Assembly (NCBI GenBank): GCA_013339895.1
Contig: JABACO010000047.1
Coordinates: 186,001 to 250,000, forward strand
Reading direction: 5' to 3'
Origin: Ephydatia muelleri
Lineage: Eukaryota; Porifera; Demospongiae; Spongillida; Spongillidae
Length of the DNA: 64,000 nt
A program made the position numbers and the translations under genes. Position 1 is the stretch's first letter. Every line of letters begins with the position of its first letter. Below, in pieces: positions 24,581 to 37,629 of the stretch. The notes beneath the pieces were generated by a model. That model did no database searches, was not told where the DNA came from, and saw only the letters and a program-made list of their open reading frames with translations.

Positions 24581-24989
24581 AAATTTCACTGTGTTACACC
24601 AAATGCGTATTTTTAAAAACAATAAAGAATGGCACATTAACACAGCAATTCGGCCGTCCGCACGCGGGTGATTACAAACTACGTATTCAGTCATGCATCC
24701 GTCCATATCACAAAGCGTGCACTCACGATTAACGTAGTCACCGCCCAATCCTGTACGGGAATATCATTAAACGGCCATTTAACCCTCTCCTCACGTATGA
24801 TTGAATTGAATTCTAATACCTCTTTTAAGTTTACAACACGCCGAGGCTACAGCTGCAGTAGAGGACAGGTCCCACGAATTTTTAATTAAGGTATGTGAGG
24901 TCAAAAAAAGCTAGTTTTCTAATGCCTGAAACCGAAAACAATGTGCACTCGTTGTCGCTCAGGGGTCAGAACAAGGCTATAACTAGTTG

Positions 24990-25410
24990 TATCTACTCAC
25001 ATTGGTCTGAGGCCTCACCACAGTGGTCTTCTTAGGGTGATGTGATTCGGAAAGGTGTGGCTATCTTTGGTGAGTAATTTGTCTCTAGATCTAATAATGG
25101 TATACACACGGAAATGTGTATCACTCAGCACATTCATAGATGTCTAAATAATCTATGGTACATTTCATTGTATGTGACACAAGGTTTGTCCAGTAAGCTT
25201 CACATTGGTATGAGACATCACCCCAATGGTCTTCTGAGAGTCATGTGATTCTGGAGGGTGTGGCTATCAGGTGAGTCGTCTGTTACTAATAATAGTATAC
25301 ATACTGACGTGAGTATCACTACATTTCATTGTATGTGACGCAAGGTTTGTCCAGTAAGCTTCACATTGGTACGAGACATCACCCCACTGGTCTTCTAATG
25401 ACCAATGCAG
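24990..25410 (+). repeat. Imperfect tandem repeat, ~160-180 bp unit
   Basis: Two closely similar units (starting about 25,158 and 25,319, each with TACATTTCATTGTATGTGAC and GTTTGTCCAGTAAGCTTC) follow a third, more diverged one from about 24,990. No coding capacity. Confidence 0.75.
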
Positions 25411-25810
25411 CACTCACTGGAAATGCATCAAGAATCTTTTCACCTATCAGAGTCATGTTAATGAATAGTTTTCATATTATTGACTTGGTTCTGAGTACAG
25501 TGCTACACAAGTATATAACCACACACAATTACACACAAAGTTCATCCACCTGCTGCACAAGGTGTAAGAACGACTCAGAATGGTACGAGCATTAGCTGAG
25601 GCGACCAAAGCGATCAGTCAATGCCTTGGTTATTTTTTATGAAGAAATGCATTTTTATATATTTCTTGGACGATGGTTTATGCTTAAGCTTGCCCTGGAG
25701 ACTATATTATATGTTCTGCTGCGTGATGTTACTTATTATATGCATCGTATAAAGAGGCGGGGCATGCAAACAATCTATCGCCTCGTTCTCTCGGTGTCTT
25801 CTTTGGTGCC

Positions 25811-25940
25811 ATCCATAAATTACGTCACTTCGAAGGGTCCCCAGCATGCAGGGTGGTAGCAGCCAGTGTGACGATGTATACATGAAGCATACATCAGTGT
25901 AAGAGGGGTCCATATAGGTGACGTAATTTATGAACGGCCG
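25811..25940. mobile_element. Short fold-back element with CATAAATTACGTCAC ends
   Basis: The left end, ATCCATAAATTACGTCAC, is matched by the inverted GTGACGTAATTTATGAACGG on the right. The roughly 130-bp size and lack of coding suggest a MITE. No clear target duplication was resolved. Confidence 0.55.
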
Positions 25941-26764
25941 CTTGTCATATCATTTATACAAAGGCTCAGGATTCCAACTCCAACCTCCATTATGGAAATG
26001 TCTTTCAGAATGCCTCACGCTCTCAGCAGGCGAGGTCTGCAATCGCCATGTCATTAGTAAAACATCATGACGACGCATGCGGTATGCATTTTATAGAAGC
26101 CACGTGAATCACGTGATGATTATTTTCGTCTCGTATGGCTCCACAGAATTTTTTTGATAGGATGTATGACCGCTGTGGAACACTACATCTTCCACTGTAA
26201 GTCAGAGAGGTGCCATTTTATTCCAAAATCGTCAAACGAAAGCCAGGTGAGTTACCTTTAGCCTACGCTCGTTTTGAATTGAAAGCTTTGCTTGTCAGGA
26301 AATTGTGTATTGGGATAACGTTCTGCGAAGCAATTCAGGCAGGTTGTTGGTTAGAAAGAACGGCCGGCTACGCTACACAGCGAGGTAAGCTGTCAATTAC
26401 GTGTTTTTGTGTGGCACTTTGTTTGCTTCCAAGGTGTAACGTCGGGAACAGAATAATGGTGTTCTCTACTGCATTATGGCAGAAATGTTGGATTCCTTGA
26501 TCTACCTGAAACATCCTGGCTGAACAAGAGCGCTAAAACGTATGTGATGTAACAGCACCTCGTTATTGTTACCCTTTTCCTTTCGCTCAAATGGAGGTGT
26601 ATTCTACGTGCATTCGGGTTGACAGCAGTGAACTATTCTAAAGAAAGACCTGTGTTGTGGAAGTCAGATGTTACAACGTCACCATCAACTGCTGGGAGGT
26701 AAGGCCATTTTTTGGTAAAAGTGTTGTTTCAGTTATGCTTTCTTTTCTACAAACAGGTTTGTTC
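25941..26764. other. No recognised feature
   Basis: I find no gene, RNA or repeat. Short open frames here look random. Homology to unit C begins at about 26,765. Confidence 0.5.
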
Positions 26765-27286
26765 TCTTATCATAATTTTTTATAGCTTCCATAAAATAAT
26801 AACGTTTTTTCCCTGATTGTGGGACACCCTGTATAATCTGTCACAAATTTCACTCACTTTCTGGTACGCAATACTTATCTAACCTGTAGCATATTTTGCG
26901 ACCACAAACAGTATGTTCCAAAGATGACATCATATTTGTAACGGTTATGACTGGCAAACATTTCTGTAACAGTTCGTTAGGATTTGGCTGTGTATCATGG
27001 TCAGCCGTTGAGATTAAATTACATATACAATACCAATCATGACATCATGGCCAAACCTACTGCATATAATTTGTGTTTAATATTGAAGTATTCCACGAAA
27101 CCCGCGCTCGGCGCGTCATTGCACTTGTGTCCATGTACATTTGCTTGAGTGCACTAAGAACACAGAGCCACCGAACCTATTCAGTACACAACAGTAAGGT
27201 TCAGACGCTATTAGCTACATTAAGTCATTGTCCCGTATACGACAAGATTTGCCTAGCAGCATTTCATCATATAAAATAAGCATTAT

Positions 27287-28079
27287 ATCAGAGATAATAT
27301 ATAAAGAGATTGGCAACGCGTCACGTGAGCCATAGAGTTTCGCAATTTTCGCGTGCCATCCGACCTGCTGTGAATCGCACCTGCGTAGAAGTGAGGACAG
27401 AGTCTAAAACTCGCTGGTTTGTTTGAACTAAAAGGAGAAGGCTTATTTGATTGTAATTTTCAAGTTCGCCATCACATGTACAACGTGTTGCTCTTTTTTG
27501 AAGGGCCGTGAGTGTTCGGTTGCACAGTTTCGAGCTTTTTTGCCAAAATTGCGATTTTTCCGGAGCGCCGTTTTTTGTGGGACAGTATCTTACGAATCGA
27601 TGGTCTTTTCTGTTTGAAAATGGCTCTATAACGTGCAAGATGGTTAAATTGTAGCGTGGTGTTGTTTGTTTGTAACGGCAGTGCTCAGAACCGCTCCAAC
27701 AGAATGTTGGATATGGTAATTTTGTGGGACAGTGTAGCCTTTATCGTGTAAGCTAGATCGCTAAATCTAATGCTGTCTTGTAGCTCTTGGTTCATATTTT
27801 AGCATCCGAATATTTTTATATCTAGCGCGCGACTACGTTACGGCTTGTATTGTGTCAAAGGTGATGGTTTTACGGTTGTTTCTAACTTGCTAGCCCATTT
27901 TGCAGTCTACAGCGGGTTACAACGCAATTAGCTACTCATCGCCATCCTATAATGATAATTGACCTATTTGTGTACACGCATACATTTGTTGGTTGTGGGT
28001 TCGAGTACAGGTGCGGATGGCACGCTCTAATGCGTGAAAAGTGGGCTCGTTTCCAATCCCTTTATATATTATCTCTGAT
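27287..28079. mobile_element. 793-bp TIR element, 3-bp TAT duplication, specific to unit B
   Basis: The ends are ATCAGAGATAATATATAAAG and its complement; 26 of 27 terminal bases pair. TAT flanks both sides (27,284-27,286 and 28,080-28,082). Units A and C show the empty site (GCATTATACTG). A 3-bp AT-rich duplication suits a PIF/Harbinger-like element. The interior has open frames of up to about 105 codons but no recognisable transposase, so it is probably non-autonomous. Confidence 0.8.
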
Positions 28080-28298
28080 TATATTGTTAACTAACAGATA
28101 GCACTCATCTGTACTGCAGCCAGGACCATACTGCAGGCTTAGTTATGATGGCCACCTAGATACTTATGCGAGCAGGGGATGGTATAAATCTGTACTTATT
28201 TTACTTGCTATACACTATTTGCTCATCTTGCATCCCCATATCACAAAGCTGTTGTTCAACGCTTATAATTGCTCCATATGGGCTATACTATCATAAAT

Positions 28299-28547
28299 GG
28301 GACAGTTTCCGCGAAAATCGCCCCACGGTTAAAATGTTATAAAAATGCATCGCGTTGTGAATCGCTATAACTTCCCAACGGATAACGCTATCGACTTCCT
28401 ATTTTCAACACTTAATACTACTCCATTTCACTATGAAGTGTTGAAAAGGAAGTCGATAGCGTTATCCGTTGGGAGGTTATAGCGATTCAAACACGATGCA
28501 TTTTTATAACATTTTAACCGTGGGTCAATTTTCGCGGAAACTGTCCC
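28299..28547. mobile_element. Fold-back element, GGGACAGT family, subfamily 1 (unit B)
   Basis: A 249-bp palindrome flanked by AAAT on both sides (28,295-28,298 and 28,548-28,551). Read on the other strand this ATTT site is the same as that of the element at 59,403-59,915, so the insertion predates the split of B and C. Confidence 0.85.
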
Positions 28548-28575
28548 AAATATATGTTTATAATAATAATTATTT

Positions 28576-29135
28576 GGGTCAGTTTCCAAGAAAATGAAAA
28601 GTGGCTATATATATAAAAAGTTATTAAAATGCTTCACGTTTGAATCGCAAAAACTCCGTAAAGGTTTAAGCTATCAACTTCCTATTTCGAACACTTCTTG
28701 CCACACCACTTCTCTCTACGAAAATCGATTTTGGTGTCTTACCCTTGCTCCTTGCCGACGTTACAAGGCACAGTACCCCGAGGGGTTCAAAATCCAGGTA
28801 GCTCCCTGCAGGAATGTCCAAATCACTCCACAATCGATATGCACGTAAAGGAGTCCTGTCACTATTGATTTCGGCAGATCGTTGATTTTTACCTCTTCCG
28901 TTATGGAGATACAGCAATGCAAAGTAAATCCACGTTTCCCACTCGAATCGCGCCTTTCTCAGTCCTTGAACCGCTTCCATTCTCCCGAGTGCGACTGAGA
29001 AAGGCGCGATTCGAGCGGGAAACGTGGACTTACTTTGCATTGCTTTATCTCCATAACGGAAGAGGTAAAAATCAACGATCTGCAGAAATCAATAGTGACA
29101 GGACTCCTTTACGTGCATATCGATTTTGGAGTGGA
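28576..29135. mobile_element. Fold-back element, third subfamily, right arm truncated
   Basis: It begins GGGTCAGTTTCC and folds on itself about a centre near 28,970. The inner arms (28,840-28,965 and 28,985-29,110) pair well. The right arm stops about 290 bp short and passes directly into Ubl coding sequence (ATCAACGATTCATGCTG). Its subterminal words (CTTCCTATTT, CACTTC) tie it to the GGGACAGT family. Confidence 0.75.
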
Positions 29136-30044
29136 ATCAACGATTCATGCTGTTCTTCGAATGCGCGGAGGGACCACTCGTGACAAAATTCCAATACCTG
29201 CGTCTCCTAACGATATAAGGTGCACAGCCTAAGCGACCTTTCTCTGAAGTTTACTACGTTGAAGCCAGACTGTATCGATCCCTTTCCCGACCCTGAAGCG
29301 CCTCCACGAGTGGAAATGTCTTGCGGACACGCCGTAGATCCCAACTCTCTCACAGTGTACTGCCGCAGCTTAGTCGACCAAAATCATTTTGAAATGTTCT
29401 GTCCAGTGATTGTTGACGCCACGACAAACAAGCAATGTAAGACGGTGTGGGAATACGTAGAAGTATGCCAGGTAGCGCTACTTAACGAGGACGAGTGCCG
29501 TTGGTTCGAAAGTAAGATCGCAGAGCGAGCAGCGCAGCAGTATTGCGACATGAAGGAATGTCCCGGGTGTCGGTCGTTTGTGGAGCGGGATGACCTCCAT
29601 AATCTGCGAGTCTGCTGTACCATATGCAGCAAGAAGAAAGGCTCCAACAACGACTTTTGTTGGCAGTGTTTGCACGAATGGTCTGGCCCAACCGCTTCCT
29701 CTGTGAAATGCGGCAGGGCCGAATGCGAGCATCCTGATATGCCGTCTATACGCGACGCTCCTGACATGACGTTAAACGGAAAGTCAGTTCCCAACAGGCG
29801 AGCGTGTCCTACCTGTGGTAAGATTGCGGAGCACAACGGAATAGTGTGCAAAATGATTCTGTGCACACGATGTAAGAAAGAATTTTGCTTCCTTTGTCTT
29901 CTTCTAAAAGAAGACTGCCTTCAAACTGGTTCATACATTCATGGGTGCAAGAAACCTGTCGCTGCAAAACAAACTGTTATTCCAACTTGGCCACGGTCTT
30001 CTACATCCAAAGCACAGCCGAAGTCCTCTTGCAAAATCACTTAA
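29136..30044 (+). pseudogene. Ubl-RBR ubiquitin-ligase-like gene, 5'-deleted copy B
   Basis: Only the end of the Ubl survives (STIHAVLRMRGG). Everything upstream has been replaced by a fold-back element. Two extra bases at about 29,216 shift the frame in the linker. From about 29,222 on, the first-RING remnant, IBR and RING2 (RACPTCGKIAEHNG, CKMILC, CKKEFCFLC) read openly to the stop at 30,044. The tail is SSCKIT, so the CaaX-type end seen in the other copies is degraded by a Lys. This copy is unlikely to make the original protein, although the open RBR portion could be expressed from another start. Confidence 0.85.
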
Positions 30045-32104
30045 TATAGTATTATTTCGTCACCTGTAAATGTATATATGTTATTGTGTCCGGCCAATTT
30101 ATACTCATGCATGTACACTCTTTGCCACTGCCATGCAATAATTTTATTAATCTCACTATACAAAATAATACATATGTACACGTACATGTATAAGCAGGAA
30201 CGAATTGATCACTTCTATACAGATGCAATTTGATTCTTCAGGTATAAATACACATGTAGCTGTGATTGGGATATGCTAGCTGGTATGATAATGCAATGTT
30301 AGTGGGAGGTCACTTGTGACAAGCTGGTTGATATGTGATGATCAAACCACCAGCAGGCCTATGAGAAAGAGTTTGTGCAGCCGTGACTAGCTCTCATGTC
30401 TGCAAGACATGGTACAATATGGCTATACTCATGCAGGGTTCTAGAATTGGCAGGCAAGTAGAATAAGGTCAGGAAGCGTCACAGTTTTAAATAAGACTGA
30501 GAGATATTTTGTCTGACCAGAGCAGTATTTGCATAGATTTTTCCTCACCGTGTTCTTTTTTTCCCCCTGAGGTGGTGTGGGCCCACCATCTATATATCAA
30601 GAAAAATTAGCTGGTCCGTGTAGAACTATGCATATGTTTTATGTGGTTGCTGACATACTAGTGTTTCATGCCTGGACTGTGGTTATCTAAGTGCCTAGTT
30701 ACAATGTAATAGTCAAAGTATAATAATAAGTCTCACATGCAGTTTAGTACAGTAATATGAACGATTGCAAATTAGGCCAATTATTTTCTGTGTCATGGCA
30801 AGGAATCTTACAACCAATGTTACTTCAGAATCCAAAGCACATCGAATGGAACCAATGCCTTTGGAATGAAATGAACACACTGTAAGGATTGACGGAGAAC
30901 ACCATTAAAACTGTTCAATGGCCTGTTTTGTACAAATGAATTGTATTGACCTAAATTCACATGAACTAATACTCACCTGTTCAATGGCCGGTTTTCAAAT
31001 GAATGTATGGTTCTAGGTTCACGAGGTCATAAGCTCTCCTGTTCAATGGCCATACAGTTCTGTCTAGCTCTAATTGCACGTTTTTTAATGTGGACACAGC
31101 TTTGATACGAAAGCAGTTTGATGAGGCTCTAAGTTGAATGACCAATAATGTAATATGTTCACATTGTTACATGAATAGTGTGGGCACTGTGGAAGCAGCT
31201 AAGTCCATTTGCAAGGTGGGGCTAATAGGTCACTGGTTCCGTCGTTTGGGAATGTGGAGCATGTTCAGCTCCCCTGAAATTGTGCTAGAGTGCTCGCACC
31301 TCCAGTGGCATTATAGAAAGTTATTGACCTCTTATGTGTGGCCCCCCTGCTATCAGTGCAGTGTTTTATAAACTCTGCGGTTTTAGCTGTGTGTGGATAT
31401 GAAGTTCATTTGCAAGCACTGGTATTATGTGCTTGCAGCAAGAGGACTGGTTGGGCTGCTGACTTATGCTGTCCCTATCCTGATGCGGTTCTGACAATGT
31501 AATCCACGACAAGGTTGCATGTGGCTCCACTGGTTGTGCGGGGCTACTGACTGGACTTGTGTTGTGCGGGTTATTGGTTCCACAGTCAGTGAGTCTGTGG
31601 CTTCATTTACAGTGAGTAGTGGGTGGTTCTATACTCTGCAGGTCTAGGTCACTGGCATCATGGCCTGTTTGTGTGGGGGACTGCTGATCCACCTTGCATA
31701 AGAGAGTTAATTAGCTGGTGACTCCTCTGCGCTGTAGGCATGGTTCTATATATTAAAAGTAGTTATATTAATGTGAAAGGAAGTACTGACATGTAAACAA
31801 GTAAATTAGTAATCAAGTTTAGATTGTGGCTATCATGATTTGCATGTGGAAGTTACACGGGGGGTGCATGCCCATTCTGCTTAAAGTGTCAATGTCCTAG
31901 GATAAATGGACCCACTTGCCGCTAACACTGGCATGCATATTACATGTCTACAACACTGTACGTATGCATAAAAATATAACTGCACTGGTACGTGCATTCA
32001 GTCGCCAAAGGAGGCAGCTGACATTATTCAGGCAATAACTACATTGTGCAATAAAATGAATTACGTATGCATTTCACATCACTTTGATGGATTCATAAAC
32101 AGTG
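30045..32104. other. Intergenic stretch of unit B
   Basis: Counterpart of 5,985-8,237. No gene seen. It retains the block near 31,400-31,640 that unit C has lost. Confidence 0.55.
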
Positions 32105-32422
32105 ATGGGCGACCACGACCCAATCGAATTTAGTGTACTTGTACAAGGCATAGAGGCATCATTCACTGTTGTTCCCGTGGCAACCAATGAAACTGAATTT
32201 AACAAAACTACTATCAAGCAGCTGAAGACTACGATCGCCACAATACGCTCCGAGCTTACGGTCGACTCTTTACGCTTGTTATTTGCAGGATAACAGTTAG
32301 AAGAACTGATTGATAATAAACAGGCCGCGACGCTAGAGTTCTACAAGATCTGTGGAAAATCAACGATTCATGCTGTTGTTCGAATGAAAACCCAATCTAC
32401 GTCCTCCTGCATAGTCATGTAA
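32105..32422 (+). pseudogene. Short Ubl-CaaX gene, copy B with internal stop
   Basis: Same length and start as the intact copies, but the codon after LLFAG (AAA in A and C) is TAA at about 32,291. The chain would end after about 62 residues, in the middle of the ubiquitin fold. A few further substitutions exist (for example KTTIATI for KTKIATI, and CGK for RGK near the end). The terminal CIVM codons are still present. Confidence 0.85.
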
Positions 32423-34235
32423 TAAAGTGTCGTGGAACGTGTACATTGTATCCGCGTACATGCATGTATGGACATGTAGGTATTGTCAGCATTTTGTTAT
32501 TGAGAAATTATAATGTTAATGAAGTACAATGCTTCAACTGCTTCATGCCTGCATGGTGCCTAGTTAATATGCATGAGATACGGGTAATCATGGATTATAG
32601 TCAGTTCAACTAATGAACCATGAACCTTTACGCGTAGGATTAATTAGGCATGTCTTTCAGAGTATCAGATGAGTTTCAGTGTGGTATGAGAGGGACTTAT
32701 GGGATTTGGGGGTTACATGTATGTGGGACGTACGGTGGGGGATTGCGTGTGTGTACATTTAGCATATCGATCCCTTCGCCGACCTTCCATCCATAGGGCC
32801 CATACAGAGTATCCATTTTAAAAAACCTTGGAGTAAGTCCATCAGGATTAATGTGTTCTGATGAGGTGATCTGCTTTAACTCTCAGACAAATTGGAAGCC
32901 CACCCAGTGAATGGTATTGTATAGGACAATTAGGGTCTGGACTTTTCTGTTGTGTGCTGAATAGGTGCCGCTATGGTACTAATAATCAGTCTAAAATGGT
33001 GGTTAATTAACTACTAGTTTAGGGTCCTTCAAAGTGTGGGTTGCTCCAATTAGTGTTTTCCTTAATTGAAATAATTATATCTCAGTAGCCATTCTTTCAA
33101 ATGATAATAGTCTTTATACAAGAGCTGGTCACCAGACCACTGAAAGTGGATCATGTGAAGTTGTGCAATAGAAGCCACTCAGATAAATGAACTCCCTAAG
33201 AAATCTAATGGCTGAGATGTGCTCTTGACAGACCTTGCTTTTCTTATAGAACAATGATTGGCAAAGGCTGGAAAGGTTCTGCATGCACACTTCATTCTTA
33301 GATCCAATAAGCATGATGAAGCATTATATGTTTTTTTTTTCATTCTGCGGTATATGTCCTCAAGTGGCGACCAGCACAACCTGTTGCAGCCATTATATTT
33401 GGCATAGCGTCCTCGTGCACATCAATAGCAGACACACCTTTCAGCACACAACAGAAAGGTTCAGACCATACGTTACTCTGACAACCATAAAGCTCCTCAT
33501 ACATTAATATTGTTGTCCCATACACGCGCGCATGCATGTGTACATGTAGATATGTTTTATAGCAGTTGATACTACTTATCCGCGAAAATGGAATAGAGCT
33601 TGCCTACCTCAGCTAAGCATGGTCTTATTATACATGACAGTCTTCACAACCTTTAAGCAACCTCAACCGACCGATTGATCTCGAGAAGTTGCAAGTGGTG
33701 TTACAGCGCGTAGCAACTTTTTATATATTGCTTTTACATGTTGACATGTGCCCCAAGAGAACCCGTCCATGAGAAGCGTTGAATTTAAATATTTCTTATG
33801 GCATAAGGTGGGAGGTGTTTCAATACTTATTGAGGCAGCTTAGGTACCGTAATATTCTAATTATATCCACGGATTTGTAATAGTCAGTGAAGCAGCGAAA
33901 CTGCCGTTATACTAATAGCATGCAAGAAAGGAAACAAGCGTCTTAAGAACGTGATAGAAACTAAACCACAATTGCAACAGCAGAAGAGGAAAGCTATGAC
34001 CGGACATAATATCAAACCCAATGGAAAGGGGCAGAAAAAAAAAGCACGCGCAGCGCAATTTATGCTAGCAGGTGAGTGTGTATTTCAAATGATGGTGTAT
34101 ATGCAAATGTAGAGCCTCTATTTTAGAACTTTAACTTGTGCATGAGAACAATAGTTACATGTAACGACTTTTATGTTTCCTCACTAAACACTTCGCTCAA
34201 CATATTTCAGTATAACACAGCGCGTTGGTATTATT
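32423..34235. other. Gene-free conserved stretch of unit B
   Basis: Reverse-complement counterpart of 3,816-5,666. No gene recognised. Confidence 0.5.
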
Positions 34236-34440
34236 GTACAGTGTAGTGAATGAGAGAGTGAGAGAGAGGGAGGGAGGGAGATAGGGCAGGAGGGAGGGAG
34301 GGAGGGAGGAAGGAAGGGAGGGAGGGAGGGAGGAAGGGAGGGTAGGAGGGATGGAGGGAGGGATGGAGGGAGGGATGGATGGAGTGAGCGAGCAAGTGAG
34401 TAAGTGAGTGAGTGAGGAGAGTGACAGGGAGAGAGAGGAG
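34236..34440 (-). repeat. CCCT/CTCA microsatellite, copy B
   Basis: Appears as GGGA-rich sequence on the plus strand; length and interruptions differ from A and C. Confidence 0.9.
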
Positions 34441-34851
34441 AAAGAAAGAGGACATTAGATTGGGACTCATTGACAAACCAATATTACCAGACAAGGTACA
34501 CATCCTAATAATATTGTACAATAACACAAAAGTTCAGTCATTTTACACACTAAACTTCTATGGATGGGCTAGACTCCTAAGATTCAGATCCATTTGATGA
34601 ATACTGTGAACCTGCATGAATAGCCTTTCACGGACTCATCTCCAGTTCTTCACAGGTGGCCATTACCCTAATAGCACACTGAGACGCATGTAGAAATGAC
34701 TTAAAAACAAATACTACACACCCAGCATTCTAAAATACACACTGCACACCCAAGATTCTTGGTTCCAAGACCACTGCTCAAGAACCATTCAAAATAGGAT
34801 CACCTTTCACATGAGGTTCACGTCCACTTCTGAGGCTAAGATAACAATTAT

Positions 34852-36775
34852 GTCCACAATCAATAAATATGACAGGTTACATGTAGTGCCGCATTAAACC
34901 TACATGTAACGTTTGTCACTGACATTTTAAACTTATTTTGTTCTGAGCCTTGTTTCTACAGTCGTTTTATTGACACTTCTCTCTCATCCAGACTCGACAA
35001 GCATTTGTGTTGTTCTATGAATACTTGGACATATGAGTTGGCTAACAGTATCGGTTTTGCATTGGCTTGATGAGGGATGTACATTGAAATTGTACTGTGT
35101 ATAACACGCTGATAATTAAGCATTTTGGAATGTGGTGATAAAAGGATTATTTATTTATTGGGGGGGGGGGGGATATAAGGTATCGACATATAGGCTTCAG
35201 ATTATAACACGACAATTATGCAACACACTGTGTTAAATATTCTCTTGCACATCAAACGCACTGAAGCTAGATAAGCCACCTTTGTGAGGAAATCTACTTG
35301 ATCCTTGGACTGGCATTTTTCAAATACTTTTCACACACCCACAATGTCAAGCAACAGAAAGAACATGTATCGCTCTGAGCCCAAATGGAGGAAGAAAGCT
35401 ATAGAACAGAACAACTTAATGATATGAAAATGAGCAACCAGTACTGGGCTGAGGAGACGGCCAGACAGGCTAAGCGGGAATTATGATTATTCAGACAACA
35501 AGCTGATGCTCAGTCGTTCAGCAGCAACGTATGAATTTTGTATAGCACAACCCTGATTATTTGAAGTCGACATGCATGGAGAGTACAATAAACCGGTCAT
35601 CATTGCAGAGCTCATTCAAGCCAACCTCCGAAGTGTTTTTGATATGAAGGCTCTTCTTCATGATCAAGTGATCTCTATCAGTACAGATGTAGCTGTAGCT
35701 TGTAGGATTATGCATTTAATGCAACCAGATCCGATCATACATCAATATGTTAGTAGTACAAACATGCATGCTTTTAGAGCCAATTTGATCTGGCAACTGG
35801 ACGACCTAGTTAAGGTTTCTGTCTAAGGTTTTGCTAATTTTGTGTCTTTAGTGACAAGTGCAGGCCCAGGCTACACATTGCTTGAATCCTACAACCAAAG
35901 ATAGTTTTGGAATACTAGAAATGACCCATCACTGTTCGTGCAGCTTGAAACTCTGATGTGACAAGAAGTGACTGCATTGGATATGGTTGCCCCCAGTATT
36001 TCTGCAGGATAGGGTAAGTGGGCGCCATTTGACAGCCGAATATGACTATGGGGCGGGGGAGGGGGGGGGGGGGGGGAGGGTTCACTGCTGAATCGGCCGA
36101 AAGCGGACAGCTGTAGCGGTTAGGAGAGGGGGGGGGGGGGGCATAGCTTTGTAATGCTAAACACTTCACCTTTAATGTATTGGAAGTGGGAGTGCGGGCG
36201 CCATTCAATTCTGAAAGGGGAGGGTAGCCTGCCCCCACTAATAACTATAGGCAATATGCAAAACATTGCATGGTGCATGTCAATGTCTGAATTAAGAACA
36301 TCATCTGGGATGGACCAGCTAAGTATGGCTCTGCAAGATGTTGGCCCTGACAAATGTCTGCCCAAACTGGAATGGCTAAATTAGCATTACCGAATTTATA
36401 GGCTGGGACAACAACTGTTAAAAAGGTTGCCTTACCCCTGACAGATTTGAAAATACCATGATGGTGTCACAATCGTGCTCTTGAGGCATGGAAAATGTTT
36501 AGTATGGGTTACCATCTGTCCTGATACTTTTGTGGCTTCATGCAATTCCCGCTCCTACCTAGGTACCCCCAATCAACCCAACAGGACAGTTATCTGTGCA
36601 TGTAGTTGTTTGCGTGTGTATTTTTGTTATTATAATTATTATGTGACGTATGTGTATTTAGATTTAATCTAGCATGTTCTTGGTTCTATTTCTTTTAATG
36701 TGCTTTATTGTACACCCAGTTTAACGTCATGCATGTAAAATGATTAATTAATTCTTATCACATACATGTACATAC
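34852..36775 (+). repeat. Left arm of ~2-kb inverted repeat
   Basis: Pairs with 41,892-43,855. The outer end begins ATGTCCACAATCAATAAATA. It contains the open fragment 35,572-35,826 and, at 36,440-36,560, a stretch reading LRHGKCLVWVTICPDTF. That resembles a C-terminal segment found in many invertebrate retroelement-derived proteins (from memory), so the arms probably carry an old retroelement fragment. Several poly-G runs (35,160; 36,055-36,140) are present. Confidence 0.85.
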
Positions 36776-36875
36776 ATACATTTCAAACTTTTGCTGCTTC
36801 CTACTATACCTATCAGAGCAACCAGTGGTCTGTTCTAGTAGCTGCTTCAGTGCATCACTGCACCACAGCATTTAG

Positions 36876-37021
36876 TATGCAGAGTTGTACGGAGTCAGCA
36901 TACCAACCATATGCAGATGAGTATCATTGAAGTGTCCATATGCTGACGTCTGTATATGGACACTTCAATGATATTATTCTGCATATGGTTGGTATGCAGA
37001 CTCCGTACAACTCTGCATACT
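36876..37021. repeat. Fold-back palindrome, centre ~36,947
   Basis: Arms of about 65 bp or more (GTATGCAGAGTTGTACGG with its complement) flank a ~12-bp loop. It is missing from the corresponding inverted copy near 38,500-38,530, so it was inserted, or the other copy lost it. Confidence 0.75.
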
Positions 37022-37295
37022 AAATGCTGTAGCGCAGTGCATGCTATAGCTGCTTATTTATACCACAGCCTTGTCTTATCCCTGGTTGGAATACATCAGG
37101 TGTTTGACTCTTACATGAACTTGGCCATAGGTTTATAGTAGACAACTGGAGAAACAATGCATCTCACGATTGTGACACCCCGGCTTTTGGTCATATGCAC
37201 ATGCCTTTCAAGAGGCAATGTACATGTAACATGCCTCATTTATTGCAGTGTCACAGAGGAAACTGTTCATGAAGTAAAGTGTTCACCAGGACCAG

Positions 37296-37577
37296 TAATT
37301 GAGGCGATCATGCAATGCACGTGGACTCTTTGCCAACTCGGTACGTATGCCTTCGACTAGCTCATAGCCACATTATAATACATCACAGACGTCAGGAGGG
37401 TGGGGATTGATTCATTTAGGAAAAGGCTATCCGGGGACAAGTACGATTGCCAAGCCTTATTGTATATACACCCTCCTGACGTCTGCGATGTATTATAATG
37501 TGGCTATGAGTTAATCGAAGGCGTACGTACCGAGTTGGCAAAAGAGTCCACGTGCATTGCATGTTCGCCTCAATTAC
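37296..37577. repeat. Fold-back palindrome, centre ~37,435
   Basis: Arms of about 105 bp starting ATTGAGGCGATCATGCAATG pair with the end GCCTCAATT; the loop is about 65 bp. Non-coding and MITE-like. Confidence 0.75.
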
Positions 37578-37629
37578 TTCTTAGCTTTACTTCGTTAATC
37601 GCTAGTTGTAAAGTCAAAGCCAGCCGTAA

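Larger units (their letters stand above)
26765..34851 (-). repeat. Segmental duplication unit B (inverted)
   Basis: This is the reverse-complement copy of the segment. It matches unit C to 60,627 at its left edge (about 300 bp further than unit A reaches) and stops at the equivalent of unit A position about 3,195. It therefore lacks the USP exons. B and C share a fold-back insertion that A lacks, and both extend further, so B and C are closer to each other than to A. Both Ubl genes are broken in this copy. Confidence 0.92.

Noticed and set aside
27321..27638. 105-codon minus-strand open frame inside the 793-bp element
   Set aside because: No domain recognised and the element is absent from both other units; probably chance.
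29384..29866. 160-codon minus-strand open frame in unit B
   Set aside because: It is antisense to the RBR coding sequence, which carries the domain motifs; the same shadow appears in A and C.
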